Shown here: positions 47,776-57,340 of the stretch, piece after piece
Layout: each line of letters starts with the position of its first letter
Position numbering within the stretch: position 1 is the first letter of the stretch
Source: Labilithrix sp.
GTDB lineage: Bacteria; Myxococcota_A; Polyangia; Polyangiales; Polyangiaceae
Assembly (NCBI GenBank): GCA_019637105.1
Contig: JAHBWF010000003.1
Coordinates: forward strand, 59,089-123,088
Length of the DNA stretch: 64,000 bases
Reading direction: 5' to 3'
Position numbers and translations under genes: made by a program
The notes under the pieces: model-generated
What the model was told of the DNA's origin: nothing
What the model saw: only the letters and a program-made list of their open reading frames with translations
Database searches by the model: none

Positions 47776-49896
47776 ATGAACCGCGCCGCCGCTCGCCTGC
47801 CGATCTCCGGAGCCGTCGCGCTCCTCGTCCCGCTCGCCGCGTGCGGCCCCGCCCCCGAGGGCGCGCGCGTGCCGCCCGTCACCGCCGCCCCCGCGGGATC
47901 GACGACGACGGCGCCGACGGCCGCGACCGAGAAGGGCGCGGGCTACGCGGGGCACGGCGCCGACAGCGTCTCGCCGGAGGTGCTCGCGCGGTTCGCGCCT
48001 CCTCCCCTCCCCGCGGGGGTGAGCCGGCGCATCCAGGCGATGCTCGACGTGCGCGCGCCGATCGGGAGCCGCGTCTCGCCCGACGGCAAGACGCTCTTTT
48101 TCGCGTGGAACGTCACCGGCACGCTCCAGATCTGGCGGACCGACGGCCCCAAGAATTTCCCGGTCCAGATCACCGGAGGCGAGGACGTGACGCGGCTCGG
48201 GGAGATCACGCCCGACGGCAAGTGGCTCGTCGTGACGCGCGATCGGAAGGGCGAGGAGAACCCGGGGCTCTACCTGGTCTCGGCGGTCGCCCCCGCGGGC
48301 GCTCCGCTCGAGGCGATCCAGCACCTCCCGAAGGTGCAGACGCACCTGCAGTTCGTCTCCGAAGACGGCAAGTGGATCTACTTCCGCGCGAACGATCGCA
48401 AGCCGGACTCGTACGCCGTCTACCGCTACGAGATCGCGACCCGGAAGAAGGAGCTCGTGTTCGGAGAGGACGGCCTCTGGTCGGTGGCCGACCAGCGCGT
48501 CCTCTCGGGCAACCGGACGCTCCTGCTCGCGAAGGCGACGGGCGCGCTCACCTCGGAGCTCTGGGAGTGGGACGAGGGCGCGAAGAAGCTCACGCCCGTG
48601 TTCGGCCAGGGCGAGAAGGCCGAGTACCGCGCGGTCTACGCCTCGACGCCCGGCGAGCTCGTCGTCTCGACGCCGAAGTTCGGCGACTTCCGCCGCCTGT
48701 ACCGCGCGAAGCCGACGGGCAAGGCGCTCGAGCCGGAGGACGTCACGGCGATCACGCCCGACGCGAAGCACGACGTCTCTTCGTTCCACTTCGACGAGCC
48801 GCGCAAGGTCCTCTACTACACGACGAACGAGCGCGGGTACACGCGGCCGCACGCGCTCGACGGCAAGACGTACGCGGAGAAGAGGCTGCCCGAGATCGCC
48901 ACCGTCCCCGGCGTCGCCGAGGACCACGTGACGTTCGGCGCCGCCTCGTGGGACGGGCGCTTCGTCGTCGTCCACGCGTCGGCGGCGCGCCACCCGGCGA
49001 CGTCGTTCGTCCTCGACTGGCGGACGCAGAAGCTCACGCAGTGGGTGACGCCGAGCACGCCGGAGATCGACACGTCGAAGTTCGCCGTCGCGACGCTCGA
49101 GAGCTACCCGGCGCGCGACGGCACCGCGATCCCGATGTTCGTACGTCGCCCGGAGTCGTGCGCGCGCGACGCCGGCGACCGACGCGACCCCTGCCCGGTC
49201 GTGGTCCACTTCCACGGCGGCCCCGAGGGCCAATCGATGGCGGGCTTCAGCACGTACGGGCAGGTGTTCGTCGACGCCGGCTTCGTCTGGGTCGAGCCGA
49301 ACGTGCGCGGCAGCGACGGCTACGGCAAGCGGTGGCTCGACGCCGACAACGGGCCGAAGCGCCTCTCGGTCATCACCGACATCGAGGACGCGGCGAAGCA
49401 CGTCCGCGCCGCCTTCGCGGTCGCCGGGAAGGCGCCGAAGGTCGGCGTCATGGGCGGCAGCTACGGCGGCTACTCGACGCTCGTCGCGATGACCAAGTTC
49501 GCCGGCGCGTTCGACGCCGGCGTCGCCAACGTCGGCATGTCGAACCTCCTCACCTTCCTCCAGAACACCGCCCCCTACCGCCGCGCCCTCCGCGCCAGCG
49601 AATACGGCGATCCCGACAAGGATCGCGCGGCGTTGCTCGAGCTGTCACCGATCACCTACATCGACAAGGTGAACGCGCCGCTGCTCCTCATCCAGGGCGC
49701 CAGCGATCCGCGCGTCCCCATCGGAGAGGCGATCCAGATGCACGCCGCCCTCGAGAAGAAGGGGGCGACGACGAAGATGATCGTCTTCCCCGACGAGGGG
49801 CACGGCACGCAGAAGCGCGAGAACAAGGTCCTCGAGATCGGGCACACCCTCGACTGGTTCGAGTCGCACCTGAAGGCCAAGCCGGCGGCGCCGTAG
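47776..49896 (+). CDS. Exported S9-family prolyl-oligopeptidase-like peptidase
   Basis: A 706-residue lipoprotein (LAAC lipobox). Residues about 95-440 form a beta-propeller-like region (GEDVTRLGEITPDGKWLVVT, SEDGKWIYFRAND). The C-terminal hydrolase domain has VVVHFHGGPEGQ, catalytic S562 in GGSYGGYST, D644 in GASDPRVPIGE and H676 in PDEGHGTQ. It should cleave short peptides, as dipeptidyl- or acylaminoacyl-type peptidases of family S9 do, at the cell surface. The ATG at 47776 has AAGG about nine bases upstream and directly precedes the signal peptide. Confidence 0.93.
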   Translation: MNRAAARLPISGAVALLVPLAACGPAPEGARVPPVTAAPAGSTTTAPTAATEKGAGYAGHGADSVSPEVLARFAPPPLPAGVSRRIQAMLDVRAPIGSRVSPDGKTLFFAWNVTGTLQIWRTDGPKNFPVQITGGEDVTRLGEITPDGKWLVVTRDRKGEENPGLYLVSAVAPAGAPLEAIQHLPKVQTHLQFVSEDGKWIYFRANDRKPDSYAVYRYEIATRKKELVFGEDGLWSVADQRVLSGNRTLLLAKATGALTSELWEWDEGAKKLTPVFGQGEKAEYRAVYASTPGELVVSTPKFGDFRRLYRAKPTGKALEPEDVTAITPDAKHDVSSFHFDEPRKVLYYTTNERGYTRPHALDGKTYAEKRLPEIATVPGVAEDHVTFGAASWDGRFVVVHASAARHPATSFVLDWRTQKLTQWVTPSTPEIDTSKFAVATLESYPARDGTAIPMFVRRPESCARDAGDRRDPCPVVVHFHGGPEGQSMAGFSTYGQVFVDAGFVWVEPNVRGSDGYGKRWLDADNGPKRLSVITDIEDAAKHVRAAFAVAGKAPKVGVMGGSYGGYSTLVAMTKFAGAFDAGVANVGMSNLLTFLQNTAPYRRALRASEYGDPDKDRAALLELSPITYIDKVNAPLLLIQGASDPRVPIGEAIQMHAALEKKGATTKMIVFPDEGHGTQKRENKVLEIGHTLDWFESHLKAKPAAP

Positions 49897-49936
49897 TTTC
49901 GTCGCCGCGGCCGCGCGGGGCGCTATACTCGGCGAG

Positions 49937-50665
49937 GTGAAGCGCCTCGTCACGCTCCTCCTCGTGGGTCCGTGCCTCTCCCTCGCGTGCGGCGGGGGCA
50001 ACCCGGAGCCCGGGACGAGCAGCACGCGCTCCACGGCGTCGGGCGGCGGACGCACGCTCGCGTCGAGCCCGAAGGACGGCGTCGCGACGTTCTACGACGC
50101 CGACGGCTCGGGCAACTGCAGCTTCGACGCGAGCCCCGGCGACCTCGACGTCACCGCGATGGCCATGCCGGAGTACGACGCCAGCGCGTCGTGCGGAGCG
50201 TGCCTGCTCGTGAAGGGCCCGAAGGGCGAGGTCACGGTGCGCGTCACCGACAGCTGCCCGGGGTGCGAGGGCAACGGGATCAACCTCGATTTGAGCGCGC
50301 AGGCGTTCGCGAAGATCGCCGATCCGAAGGACGGGCGCATCGACGTCACGTACGAGCTCGTCTCGTGCGCGACCTCCGGGAACGTCGCCTACCGCTTCAA
50401 GGACGGCAGCTCGAAGTGGTGGACCGCGATCCAGGTCCAGAACCACCGCGTGCCCGTCGCCAAGCTCGAGTACCGGAAGGACGGCGCGTGGGTCGCGATG
50501 AGCCGCGAGAGCTACAACTACTTCGTCGAGGCGAACGGCGTCGGCGATCAGCCGGGCGGGCTCACGCTCCGCGTGACCGCCGCCGACAGCCAGGTCATCG
50601 AGGAGACGCTCGCGGGCGGCGTCGAGGCGGAGAAGATCGTCCGCGGCACGAAGCAGTTCAACTGA
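49937..50665 (+). CDS. Bacterial expansin (EXLX1-like) lipoprotein
   Basis: A 242-residue exported protein (lipobox SLAC, GTG start). Domain 1 is a double-psi beta barrel: GVATFYDADGSGNCSFD, then VTDSCPGCEGNGINLDLSAQ and AFAKIADPKDGRIDVTYELV. Domain 2 is the expansin carbohydrate-binding sandwich: AYRFKDGSSKWWTAIQVQNH, then PVAKLEYRKDGAW and LTLRVTAADS. The WW pair and NHR motif match the cellulose/peptidoglycan-binding face of Bacillus EXLX1. Expansins loosen wall polymers without hydrolysis. The four Cys in domain 1 recall plant-type disulphides. It follows the S9 peptidase on the same strand. Confidence 0.9.
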   Translation: MKRLVTLLLVGPCLSLACGGGNPEPGTSSTRSTASGGGRTLASSPKDGVATFYDADGSGNCSFDASPGDLDVTAMAMPEYDASASCGACLLVKGPKGEVTVRVTDSCPGCEGNGINLDLSAQAFAKIADPKDGRIDVTYELVSCATSGNVAYRFKDGSSKWWTAIQVQNHRVPVAKLEYRKDGAWVAMSRESYNYFVEANGVGDQPGGLTLRVTAADSQVIEETLAGGVEAEKIVRGTKQFN

Positions 50666-50704
50666 CGCCCCCGCCCGGACCGGACGCGCATGCCCTCCGG
50701 GGCG

Positions 50705-52459
50705 TCACGCCACGACGCCGCGCACGACCTGCTGGGCGATCGGGTGGTAGCGCGCGCGGAGCTCCGCGAAGAGGCGCTGCGCGAGCGGCTTCGTCTCGGG
50801 GCGCGCGGCGAGCGCGCGGTAGAGGGGCTTCAGGTACTTCATGCGCCCGGTCCGGCCGAGCACCTCCTCGACGCGCGGCAGCACGCCGTCGGTGAGGCCC
50901 GACTCGCAAGCCAGGGTCAGCCAGCTGACGAGCACCTCCGGGTTCTTCGCGGCCGTCAGCCCGTACACCCTGTCGAGCTCCTCGCACACGGCGAGCGGCG
51001 AGGGTCTCGGCATCGCCTCGAGGTAGAGCACCCACTCGGTCACGCTCCAGCCCTTCGTCTCGCCGGGCGCCGGCGCTCGCCCGACGAGCTCGAGCACCGC
51101 GCGGAGGCGCGCCGAGTCGGGCGCGCGGAACGTCGCGGGCAGCCCCGGCGCGTCGACCCACGCCTTCGCGTCGACCTCCGCGAGCAGCCCGGGGATCTCG
51201 CGCTCCACGAGCGCGAGGAAATCGTCCGTCGTCACGGCGCCGAAGCGGTGCGCGCCGAGCCAGCGCGCCAGGAGCGCGTCGAAGGCCGCGCGTCCGGCCG
51301 CGGCCTCGAGCGCCTTCAGGAAGAAGTAGCCCTTCTCGTAGGGCACGACGCTGAACGCCTCGTCGGGATCGATCCCGACGAGGTGCGTGCGCAGCTTGGT
51401 GAGCTCGGGCCGCGCCGCGTGCTGCGCGAACGCCTGCTGCAGCTTCTGGTGGCCGATCGCCGCGTGCAGCGCGGCCATCTCCGGCCCCTCGAGCGCCTCG
51501 AGGATCCGCCGCTCCGCGAAGACGGTGAAGCCCTCGTTGAGCCAGAAGTGCTCCGCGGTGGCGTTCGTGACGAGGTTGCCGGTCCACGAATGAGCGAGCT
51601 CGTGCGCCACGACGTTCACCAGGCTGCGATCGCCGGCGAGCAGGGATGGCGTGAGGAACGTGAGGCGCGGGTTCTCCATCCCGCCGTAAGGGAACGACGG
51701 CGGCATCACGAGCAGGTCGAAGCGGTCCCAGTCGTACGGCCCGAAGAGCGCCTCGGCCGCGCGGAGGTGCTCCTCCACCCGCTCGAACTCCCACGCGGCG
51801 GCCTCGAGCGCCGCCGGCTCCGCCCACACGCGCGAGCGCGGCGAGAGGTCCTTCGACGCGAGATCGCCCACCGCCAGCGCGAAGAGGTACGGCGGGATCG
51901 GCTGCGGCATCTCGAACCGCTCGACCGCGCGCTCCCCGTGCAGCTCACGCGAGAGAGGAGCGGCGGCCATGACGGCGCGCAGCCGTGACGGGACGTCGAT
52001 CGATGCGGTGAACGTCTGCCGAACGGACGGCGTGTCCTGGCAGGGCAGGACGCTCCGCGCGTGGATCGCCTGGCACTGGGAGAAGAGGTACGGGTGCTGC
52101 GTGCCGAGCGTCTGCTCCGGCGTCAGCCACTGGAGCGCCGAGGCCTCCGGCGACGTGCGGTAGCGGACGCGGACCGACCTCGCGCCCGGCGGGACGGCGA
52201 TCTCGAGGCGACGACCGAGGATCGGATCGGCGGCGTGGAGCGTGTGCTCCAGCGGCGCCCCGCTCGCGTCGAGCACGGCGTCGACGTCGAGCGCGCGCGT
52301 GTCGAGGTCGAGCGGGCCGCCCGCGGCCGGCTCCGCGAAGTGGAGCGTGACCTCGGCGTGGAGCACCCGCGCGGCGAAATCGACGGTCGCCCGCCAGTCG
52401 AAGCTCTTCGTGCGGGGTTGCGCGTCGTCGGCGTAGGAGTGAGGGTCGAGTCGAGCCAT
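50705..52459 (-). CDS. M1-family aminopeptidase (LTA4H-like)
   Basis: A 584-residue zinc peptidase. The exopeptidase motif GGMEN is followed by H286-E287-L-A-H290 and the third zinc ligand E309 in LNEGFTVF. A Tyr in YEKGYFFLK fits the transition-state residue. The helical C-terminal domain (VTTDDFLALVEREIPGLL, MKYLKPLYRALAARPETK) is the type seen in leukotriene-A4-hydrolase-like aminopeptidases. No signal peptide, so it is probably cytoplasmic. The ATG at 52459 (MARLDPHS) starts the recognisable protein; upstream residues are basic and non-conserved in style. It is divergent from the TPR gene at 52745. Confidence 0.94.
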   Translation of the reverse strand: MARLDPHSYADDAQPRTKSFDWRATVDFAARVLHAEVTLHFAEPAAGGPLDLDTRALDVDAVLDASGAPLEHTLHAADPILGRRLEIAVPPGARSVRVRYRTSPEASALQWLTPEQTLGTQHPYLFSQCQAIHARSVLPCQDTPSVRQTFTASIDVPSRLRAVMAAAPLSRELHGERAVERFEMPQPIPPYLFALAVGDLASKDLSPRSRVWAEPAALEAAAWEFERVEEHLRAAEALFGPYDWDRFDLLVMPPSFPYGGMENPRLTFLTPSLLAGDRSLVNVVAHELAHSWTGNLVTNATAEHFWLNEGFTVFAERRILEALEGPEMAALHAAIGHQKLQQAFAQHAARPELTKLRTHLVGIDPDEAFSVVPYEKGYFFLKALEAAAGRAAFDALLARWLGAHRFGAVTTDDFLALVEREIPGLLAEVDAKAWVDAPGLPATFRAPDSARLRAVLELVGRAPAPGETKGWSVTEWVLYLEAMPRPSPLAVCEELDRVYGLTAAKNPEVLVSWLTLACESGLTDGVLPRVEEVLGRTGRMKYLKPLYRALAARPETKPLAQRLFAELRARYHPIAQQVVRGVVA

Positions 52460-52744
52460 CGCGGGACCACGGTCGCACACTCGACGCGGGACGACGAGCG
52501 GGTTCCGTGCGCGCTCCTTCACCGCCGAAGCGCGGCGCCGGGGAGATGACCGTGCGCGCTCTCGCCTCGCAGGCGCGAGGAGCCGCGCAGGACGCCCCCC
52601 GCGCGTCCGCGCGGGCGCGGAGCGGCGCGCCCGCGGGCTCGAACGAGCGGTCGAGAGGACGAGGAGGCGCGCGGGCTCCGGAAGCTCGCCTCGCGAGTCG
52701 GGGTCGAGTTAGGATCAGGCGTTTTGTTCTCGAGGGGAGGGGAC

Positions 52745-54115
52745 GTGGAGCGCTCGACGATCTTGAAACCGACCGATTGTGACCTCAAGCGGCTGCCCCT
52801 CGGGGCGCTCGAGGCCTTCATGCTCTCGCAGCTCGACGGCCAGCTCACGCTCGAGGAGATCGCCGAGGTCTGCAGCCTCGGGCTCGCGGACGCCTCGCGC
52901 ATCGCGGAGCGCCTGCTCGAGCTCGGCGCGGTCCGCGAGAGCGCGGCCGGGCGGACGCCGCGGCCCGTGCGCGGCAACGCGCCTGCCCGCGCGGCGATCG
53001 AGGAGGACGCGCGCCGCGTGTCGGATCCGCGCTCCGAAGCGCAGCCACGCCACGTCGACGCCGCCGCGCACGACGGAGAGAGGAGGCGCCGCCGGAGCTC
53101 GCGGCCGTCGCTGCGTGTCCGCGCGGCCGTCCCCCGCGGCTCGACCGCCGGCGCCGCGAACGCGGACGCGGACGAGCCCCGTGAGCTCGACGAGATCCTC
53201 CGCGAGGGGCTCGACGACCTCGACGCGCCGGCGAGCGAGGCGCGGCGCGCCGAACGCGACGCGCCGCCTCCACCCGAGGCGGGTGGCGCGGGCCCCTCGG
53301 GCGCGCCCGCCGCTTCGAAGACGCCGCCCCCACGCAAGCCGAGCAAGGCGCTTCGACTCTCGTCGCGCCGGATGAGCGCGGCGCGGAAGCAAACGCCGAC
53401 GCCGACGTCGAAGGCGAAGACGGCGACGCCGGCGGGCGGGACGAGAGGCCACCGGTTTCCCGCGCCACCGGAGGAGAAGAAGCAGCGCGCGAGCGCGGCG
53501 CCGGCCCCTGCGCCGCCCGCGGAGGCGAGCCCGCAACGCTCGGCGGAGAAGTGGCGCCAGCTCCGGGCCGCGGCGCGGGAGGTCGAGATCCAGGCCCGCG
53601 TCGAGCCGCTCCTGCGCGCGGCCGAGGCGGCGCTGAAGGGCAACGATCCGATCGGCGCCGCGAACAACTTCCGCCTCGCGCTCCAGCACCGCGAGGATCC
53701 CTTCGTGCGGCTCAAGCTCGAGGACGCCGACCGCCTCGCGAAGGCCGTACGCTTCGAGCGGAGCCTGGCCAGCGCGCGCGCGGCCGAGGAGGACCGCCGC
53801 TGGGCGGACGCCGCGGTCCACTACGGGCGCGCGCACGGCACCAAGCCGACGGCGGAGATCGCGGACCGCGCCGCCAACGCCCTCCGCGCGAGCGAAGGCG
53901 ACCTAGAGCGCGCGGCGACGCTCGCCGAGCAGGCGGTGGCGCTGGATCCGAGGAACGCACGGTACCGCGTGACGCTCGGCGAGGTCTGCCTCGCGGCGAA
54001 GCTCCTGACGCGGGCGCAGACCCACGCCGAGATCGCGCTCGAGCTCGCCCCTCGGGACCCGCGCGCCAAGGCGCTCGCGGCGGCGATCGCGAAGGCGAAG
54101 AAGGAGCAGACCTGA
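52745..54115 (+). CDS. Winged-helix-like N-terminus with C-terminal TPR region
   Basis: A 456-residue soluble protein. The GTG at 52745 follows a strong purine run (GAGGGGAGGGG). Residues about 15-65 form the same small winged-helix-like module as the protein at 21040 (LPLGALEAFMLSQLDGQLTL, EEIAEVCSLGLADASRIAER). Residues about 70-280 are a long low-complexity linker rich in Arg, Ala, Pro and Glu. Residues about 290-456 are TPR-like (EAALKGNDPIGAANNFRLAL, LASARAAEEDRRWADAAVHY, NARYRVTLGEVCLAAKLLTR). It probably links DNA or a protein partner with a TPR-binding client. Function unknown. Confidence 0.82.
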   Translation: MERSTILKPTDCDLKRLPLGALEAFMLSQLDGQLTLEEIAEVCSLGLADASRIAERLLELGAVRESAAGRTPRPVRGNAPARAAIEEDARRVSDPRSEAQPRHVDAAAHDGERRRRRSSRPSLRVRAAVPRGSTAGAANADADEPRELDEILREGLDDLDAPASEARRAERDAPPPPEAGGAGPSGAPAASKTPPPRKPSKALRLSSRRMSAARKQTPTPTSKAKTATPAGGTRGHRFPAPPEEKKQRASAAPAPAPPAEASPQRSAEKWRQLRAAAREVEIQARVEPLLRAAEAALKGNDPIGAANNFRLALQHREDPFVRLKLEDADRLAKAVRFERSLASARAAEEDRRWADAAVHYGRAHGTKPTAEIADRAANALRASEGDLERAATLAEQAVALDPRNARYRVTLGEVCLAAKLLTRAQTHAEIALELAPRDPRAKALAAAIAKAKKEQT

Positions 54116-54180
54116 CCCGACGCGCGCCGCGCCCGCGCGCTCCGACGCCCGCGTCGTGACGCTCGAGCGAGCCCGAGCGG

Positions 54181-55725
54181 TCAGCGCGCGACGAGCAGCC
54201 GGCGCAGGATCTTGCCCGAGGCGGACTTCGGGATCTGGTCGAGGAACACGACGGCGCGGATACGCTTCTGCGGCGAGACGCGCTCCTGGACGAACGCCAT
54301 CAGCGCGTCCTCCGAGACCGTCTTCCCGCCCTTGACCACCACCGCGGCCACCGGGATCTCCCCGGCCTCGGGGTCCGGGCGCGGGAAGACGGCCGCGTCC
54401 GCGACGGCCTCGTGGCGGAGGAGGACCGCCTCGAGCTCCGCGGGCGCCACCTGCATCCCCTTGTACTTGATGAGCTCCTTGACGCGATCGACGAGGAAGA
54501 AGTCGCCGTCGCGGTCGACGTAGCCGACGTCGCCGGTGTGGAGCCAGCCCTCGGCGTCGACCGTCGCCTTCGTGGCCTCGGGCTCGTCGAAATAGCCCTT
54601 CATCACGATCGGACCGCGGACCCAGACCTCTCCCGGCTCTCCCGGCGCGACGTCCTCGCCGCTCTCGACGCCGACGACGCGCGCTTCGACGCCGGCGACG
54701 AGACCGCCGATCGATCCGGGCTTGTTGCGCTCCGGTACGCGCGTGCCGAGGTGGGACGCGCCGGTGACCTCGGTCATCCCATAGACCTGGTAGACGAGCG
54801 CGCCGGTCCGCTTCGTGAACTCCTCCGCGAGCCCTTCGCCGAGCGGAGCCGCGCCGACCAGAGCGTACTTCAGCTTCGGGAGATCGAGCTCCCCGGGGTG
54901 CTTCGCGAGCCCGAGGAGGATCGGCGGGACGACGTGCAGGAGGGGCACCTCGTGCTTGCGCGCGAGCTCGAGGAACGTCGGCATGTCGAAGCGCGGCATC
55001 GTGATGATCGTCGCGCCGCGCGTGAGCCCGAACGTGAGAAACGCCATGATGCCGTAGATGTGGAAGAACGGCAGGACGGCGAGCACGTTCGATCCGGCGA
55101 TCACGACGTCCGCTTCCTTCATCGCGTCGAGCGACCGACACTGCGCGATCATGTTGCGCTGGGTCAGCATCACCCCTTTGGGGAAGCCGGTCGTGCCGCT
55201 CGAATAGGGCATCACCGCGAGGTCGTCGGCGCTCACGTCGATCTCGGGCGGCGTCTTCGGTCCGCCGAGGAGCGCGGCGAGCGGCTCGCAGCCGGGCACC
55301 TCGCCGATGACGACGATCGGCAGGGACGGCGCGGCCGCGCGGATCGCTTCGACGAAGGGCGGCACCGTGACCACGAGCTTCGGCCTACCGGACCCGAAGT
55401 ACTTCTCGAGCTCGCCCGGGGTCGAGAGCGGGTTGAGCATCATCGCGACCGCGCCGACGGCGATCGTGCCGTGGTACGCGAGGGCGACCTCGGGCACGTT
55501 CGGACAGACGAAGGCCACCCGATCGCCGCGACCGACGCCCCGCGCCGCGAGCGCGTGCGCCACGCTCGCGGAGAGGTCGAGGAGCTGCTGGTACGTGTAG
55601 CTCCGCCCGGAGGGGCCGTCGATCAACGCCGTCTGCGACGCGAACGGCGCCACGGCGCGGCGGAAGTACGCCGCGAGCGAGAGGTCGGGGATCGTCGGTG
55701 ACGGCGAGCGGCTCGTGAGCACCAT
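54181..55725 (-). CDS. AMP-forming acyl-CoA synthetase/ligase
   Basis: A 514-residue ANL-superfamily enzyme. The AMP-binding P-loop is YSSGTTGFPKGV; later motifs are VYGMTEVTGASHLG, GWLHTGDVGYVDRDG, VDRVKELIKYKGMQVAP (hinge) and the catalytic Lys in PKSASGKILRR. The pattern fits 4-coumarate:CoA-ligase/long-chain-acyl-CoA-synthetase types, which activate a carboxylic acid as adenylate and then thioester; the acid is unknown. The start at 55725 (MVLTSRS) precedes the conserved N-terminal domain; earlier residues in frame look non-coding. No clear Shine-Dalgarno. Confidence 0.94.
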   Translation of the reverse strand: MVLTSRSPSPTIPDLSLAAYFRRAVAPFASQTALIDGPSGRSYTYQQLLDLSASVAHALAARGVGRGDRVAFVCPNVPEVALAYHGTIAVGAVAMMLNPLSTPGELEKYFGSGRPKLVVTVPPFVEAIRAAAPSLPIVVIGEVPGCEPLAALLGGPKTPPEIDVSADDLAVMPYSSGTTGFPKGVMLTQRNMIAQCRSLDAMKEADVVIAGSNVLAVLPFFHIYGIMAFLTFGLTRGATIITMPRFDMPTFLELARKHEVPLLHVVPPILLGLAKHPGELDLPKLKYALVGAAPLGEGLAEEFTKRTGALVYQVYGMTEVTGASHLGTRVPERNKPGSIGGLVAGVEARVVGVESGEDVAPGEPGEVWVRGPIVMKGYFDEPEATKATVDAEGWLHTGDVGYVDRDGDFFLVDRVKELIKYKGMQVAPAELEAVLLRHEAVADAAVFPRPDPEAGEIPVAAVVVKGGKTVSEDALMAFVQERVSPQKRIRAVVFLDQIPKSASGKILRRLLVAR

Positions 55726-55873
55726 GCCGTAGAGAGTCTCGTGCCCCCACCGTTTCGTCAAACGGTGCGCGCGTCCGGCCCCTCGCCTCCGGTCGAGCTT
55801 GCCGGCCGGAGCCGCGACGACGAGGTCCTCGCGGTCTCCCGTCACGTCGTCGAGTAGCGGCCGCGGGGCGCCG

Positions 55874-56776
55874 CTACTCGACGAGCGCGGCGCGCTGCGC
55901 CGGTCCCAAGAGCGAAGCCCAGCGCGCGACGAACTTGCGGTTGAAGTCCGTGACGTGCGGGTACTCGACGTAGGGACGCCGCGTCGCATACGAGTAGGTC
56001 ACCGAGTAGCGATCGCGGCTCGTGGGCGGCGAAGCGCGGTGGAGGATGCGCGCCGGGTCGAAGAAGTGGACCGTGTCGCGGGCCCCCACCGCCCGCTGCC
56101 GCCGGACGGCGGGGACGACCGCCCCGAGCTCCTTCGTCGTGAGGACGTCCCCCCAGACGAGCCGCAGCGCGTCGACGACGGCGTCGGTGTCGCGCCGCGA
56201 GAGCCACTCGAAGGGCCCCGCGCCGTCGTCCACGTCGCTGAGGTAGACGATGAACTTGAGCATCCGATGGTCCTCGATATCGCGGTGCCAGAGGCGGATC
56301 CCGTTCTCCTTCGCGTCCGCCATCTCGCGCTTGACGTCCATCCCGAGGTACCGGACCGGCACACCGAGGTAGTTCTCCACGAGCGAGAGCAGACGCGCGT
56401 CGAGGCCGATCCGGAAGGCGTCCGGCCGCTCCATGATCTCGTGCCGCGGGACGTGGACGCTCGACGCAGTGGTCGCCGCGCGATCCTTCAGCGACTCCGC
56501 GAACGAGCGGAGCTGCGTCATCCCCTCCCGTGAGACGAACGGCAAGGCGGCCGCCGAGGAGCGCGCGAGCCCTTCGTCCTTGAGCACCTCGAGGACGTCG
56601 CGGCAGGATCCGTCCACGCCGGGCAGCGCGTCGACGTGACGCTCCGTCCGCCGGCTGTAGCGCGCCGAGAGGGCCGCCTCGACGAGCCCGACGCGTCGAA
56701 GGTTGCGGAACACGCGCAGCTGCGCGCGCTTCACGGGACCGTCGGTCAAACGCGTTTCGTACCCGAACTCCTCCAT
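55874..56776 (-). CDS. 2-oxoglutarate/Fe(II) dioxygenase, phytanoyl-CoA-hydroxylase-like
   Basis: A 300-residue oxygenase. The iron triad is H164-x-D166 in LWHRDIEDH and H246 in ILHRASPP, with an Arg shortly after (DRYSVTYSY) to hold 2-oxoglutarate. KFIVYLSDVDDGAGPFEWLS is the usual strand-loop of PhyH-like enzymes. It should hydroxylate a small or lipid-like substrate. A strong AAGGGGGG site lies five bases before the ATG. The adjacent acyl-CoA ligase on the same strand (148 bases downstream) makes an acyl-CoA substrate conceivable. Confidence 0.85.
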   Translation of the reverse strand: MEEFGYETRLTDGPVKRAQLRVFRNLRRVGLVEAALSARYSRRTERHVDALPGVDGSCRDVLEVLKDEGLARSSAAALPFVSREGMTQLRSFAESLKDRAATTASSVHVPRHEIMERPDAFRIGLDARLLSLVENYLGVPVRYLGMDVKREMADAKENGIRLWHRDIEDHRMLKFIVYLSDVDDGAGPFEWLSRRDTDAVVDALRLVWGDVLTTKELGAVVPAVRRQRAVGARDTVHFFDPARILHRASPPTSRDRYSVTYSYATRRPYVEYPHVTDFNRKFVARWASLLGPAQRAALVE

Positions 56777-57340
56777 CACATCCCCCCTTGTTGTCGAACC
56801 GAACCTAACGTTGGAACTCGAGATCGCCAGTCGTACGGAGCCGAGATCGCCGGATCGCGAAGAGCCCACCCATCGCGCCGATCCTGCTCCTGGATCGACG
56901 GGCGCCGCGCGCGCTCGCGCGGGCGTCCGTCGATCCACCGAGCGCGACGCGAGGTCGTGCTCGGTCCGGTCGTGGGCTCGTCGTGGGGCACGACACGCGC
57001 CGCTTCCCGGAAATGCAGGCGTTTCCCGGAGGTCCTCTCCGCGCCGCGCGCGCCTCGCCCGCGCGGCGTCGACCGCGGTCGACGCGCGACGACTCGGCGA
57101 GAGCGTGCGTGTGGCTGGACGTGAGCATCCTCCGGACCTCCCCTCCGTCGGCGGCCCCCCCCCGAGGGCGGCGCCGCGCCGACGTGCGAGCCACGTGCCG
57201 CGACGCGCTCCTTCGGGACACGCGCGCGCCTCCGGGACCGGAGGAGCGCGCGCCCGGAGCTCCGCCGGCGGGCCGTGCGTGACCGACGCGAGCGCGCGAG
57301 CACGCGGGCTCCCTGCGGCCGGGCGCGGCGGAGCTTCGCC
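56777..57340. other. Gene-free stretch (564 bp)
   Basis: Lies between the 2OG oxygenase start and the receiver-domain gene stop, both on the minus strand. Reading frames here are Arg/Ala-rich and look like chance frames. A run of nine C lies at 57155-57163. I see no RNA gene, repeat or clear promoter, apart from the expected leader of the oxygenase gene. Confidence 0.6.
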
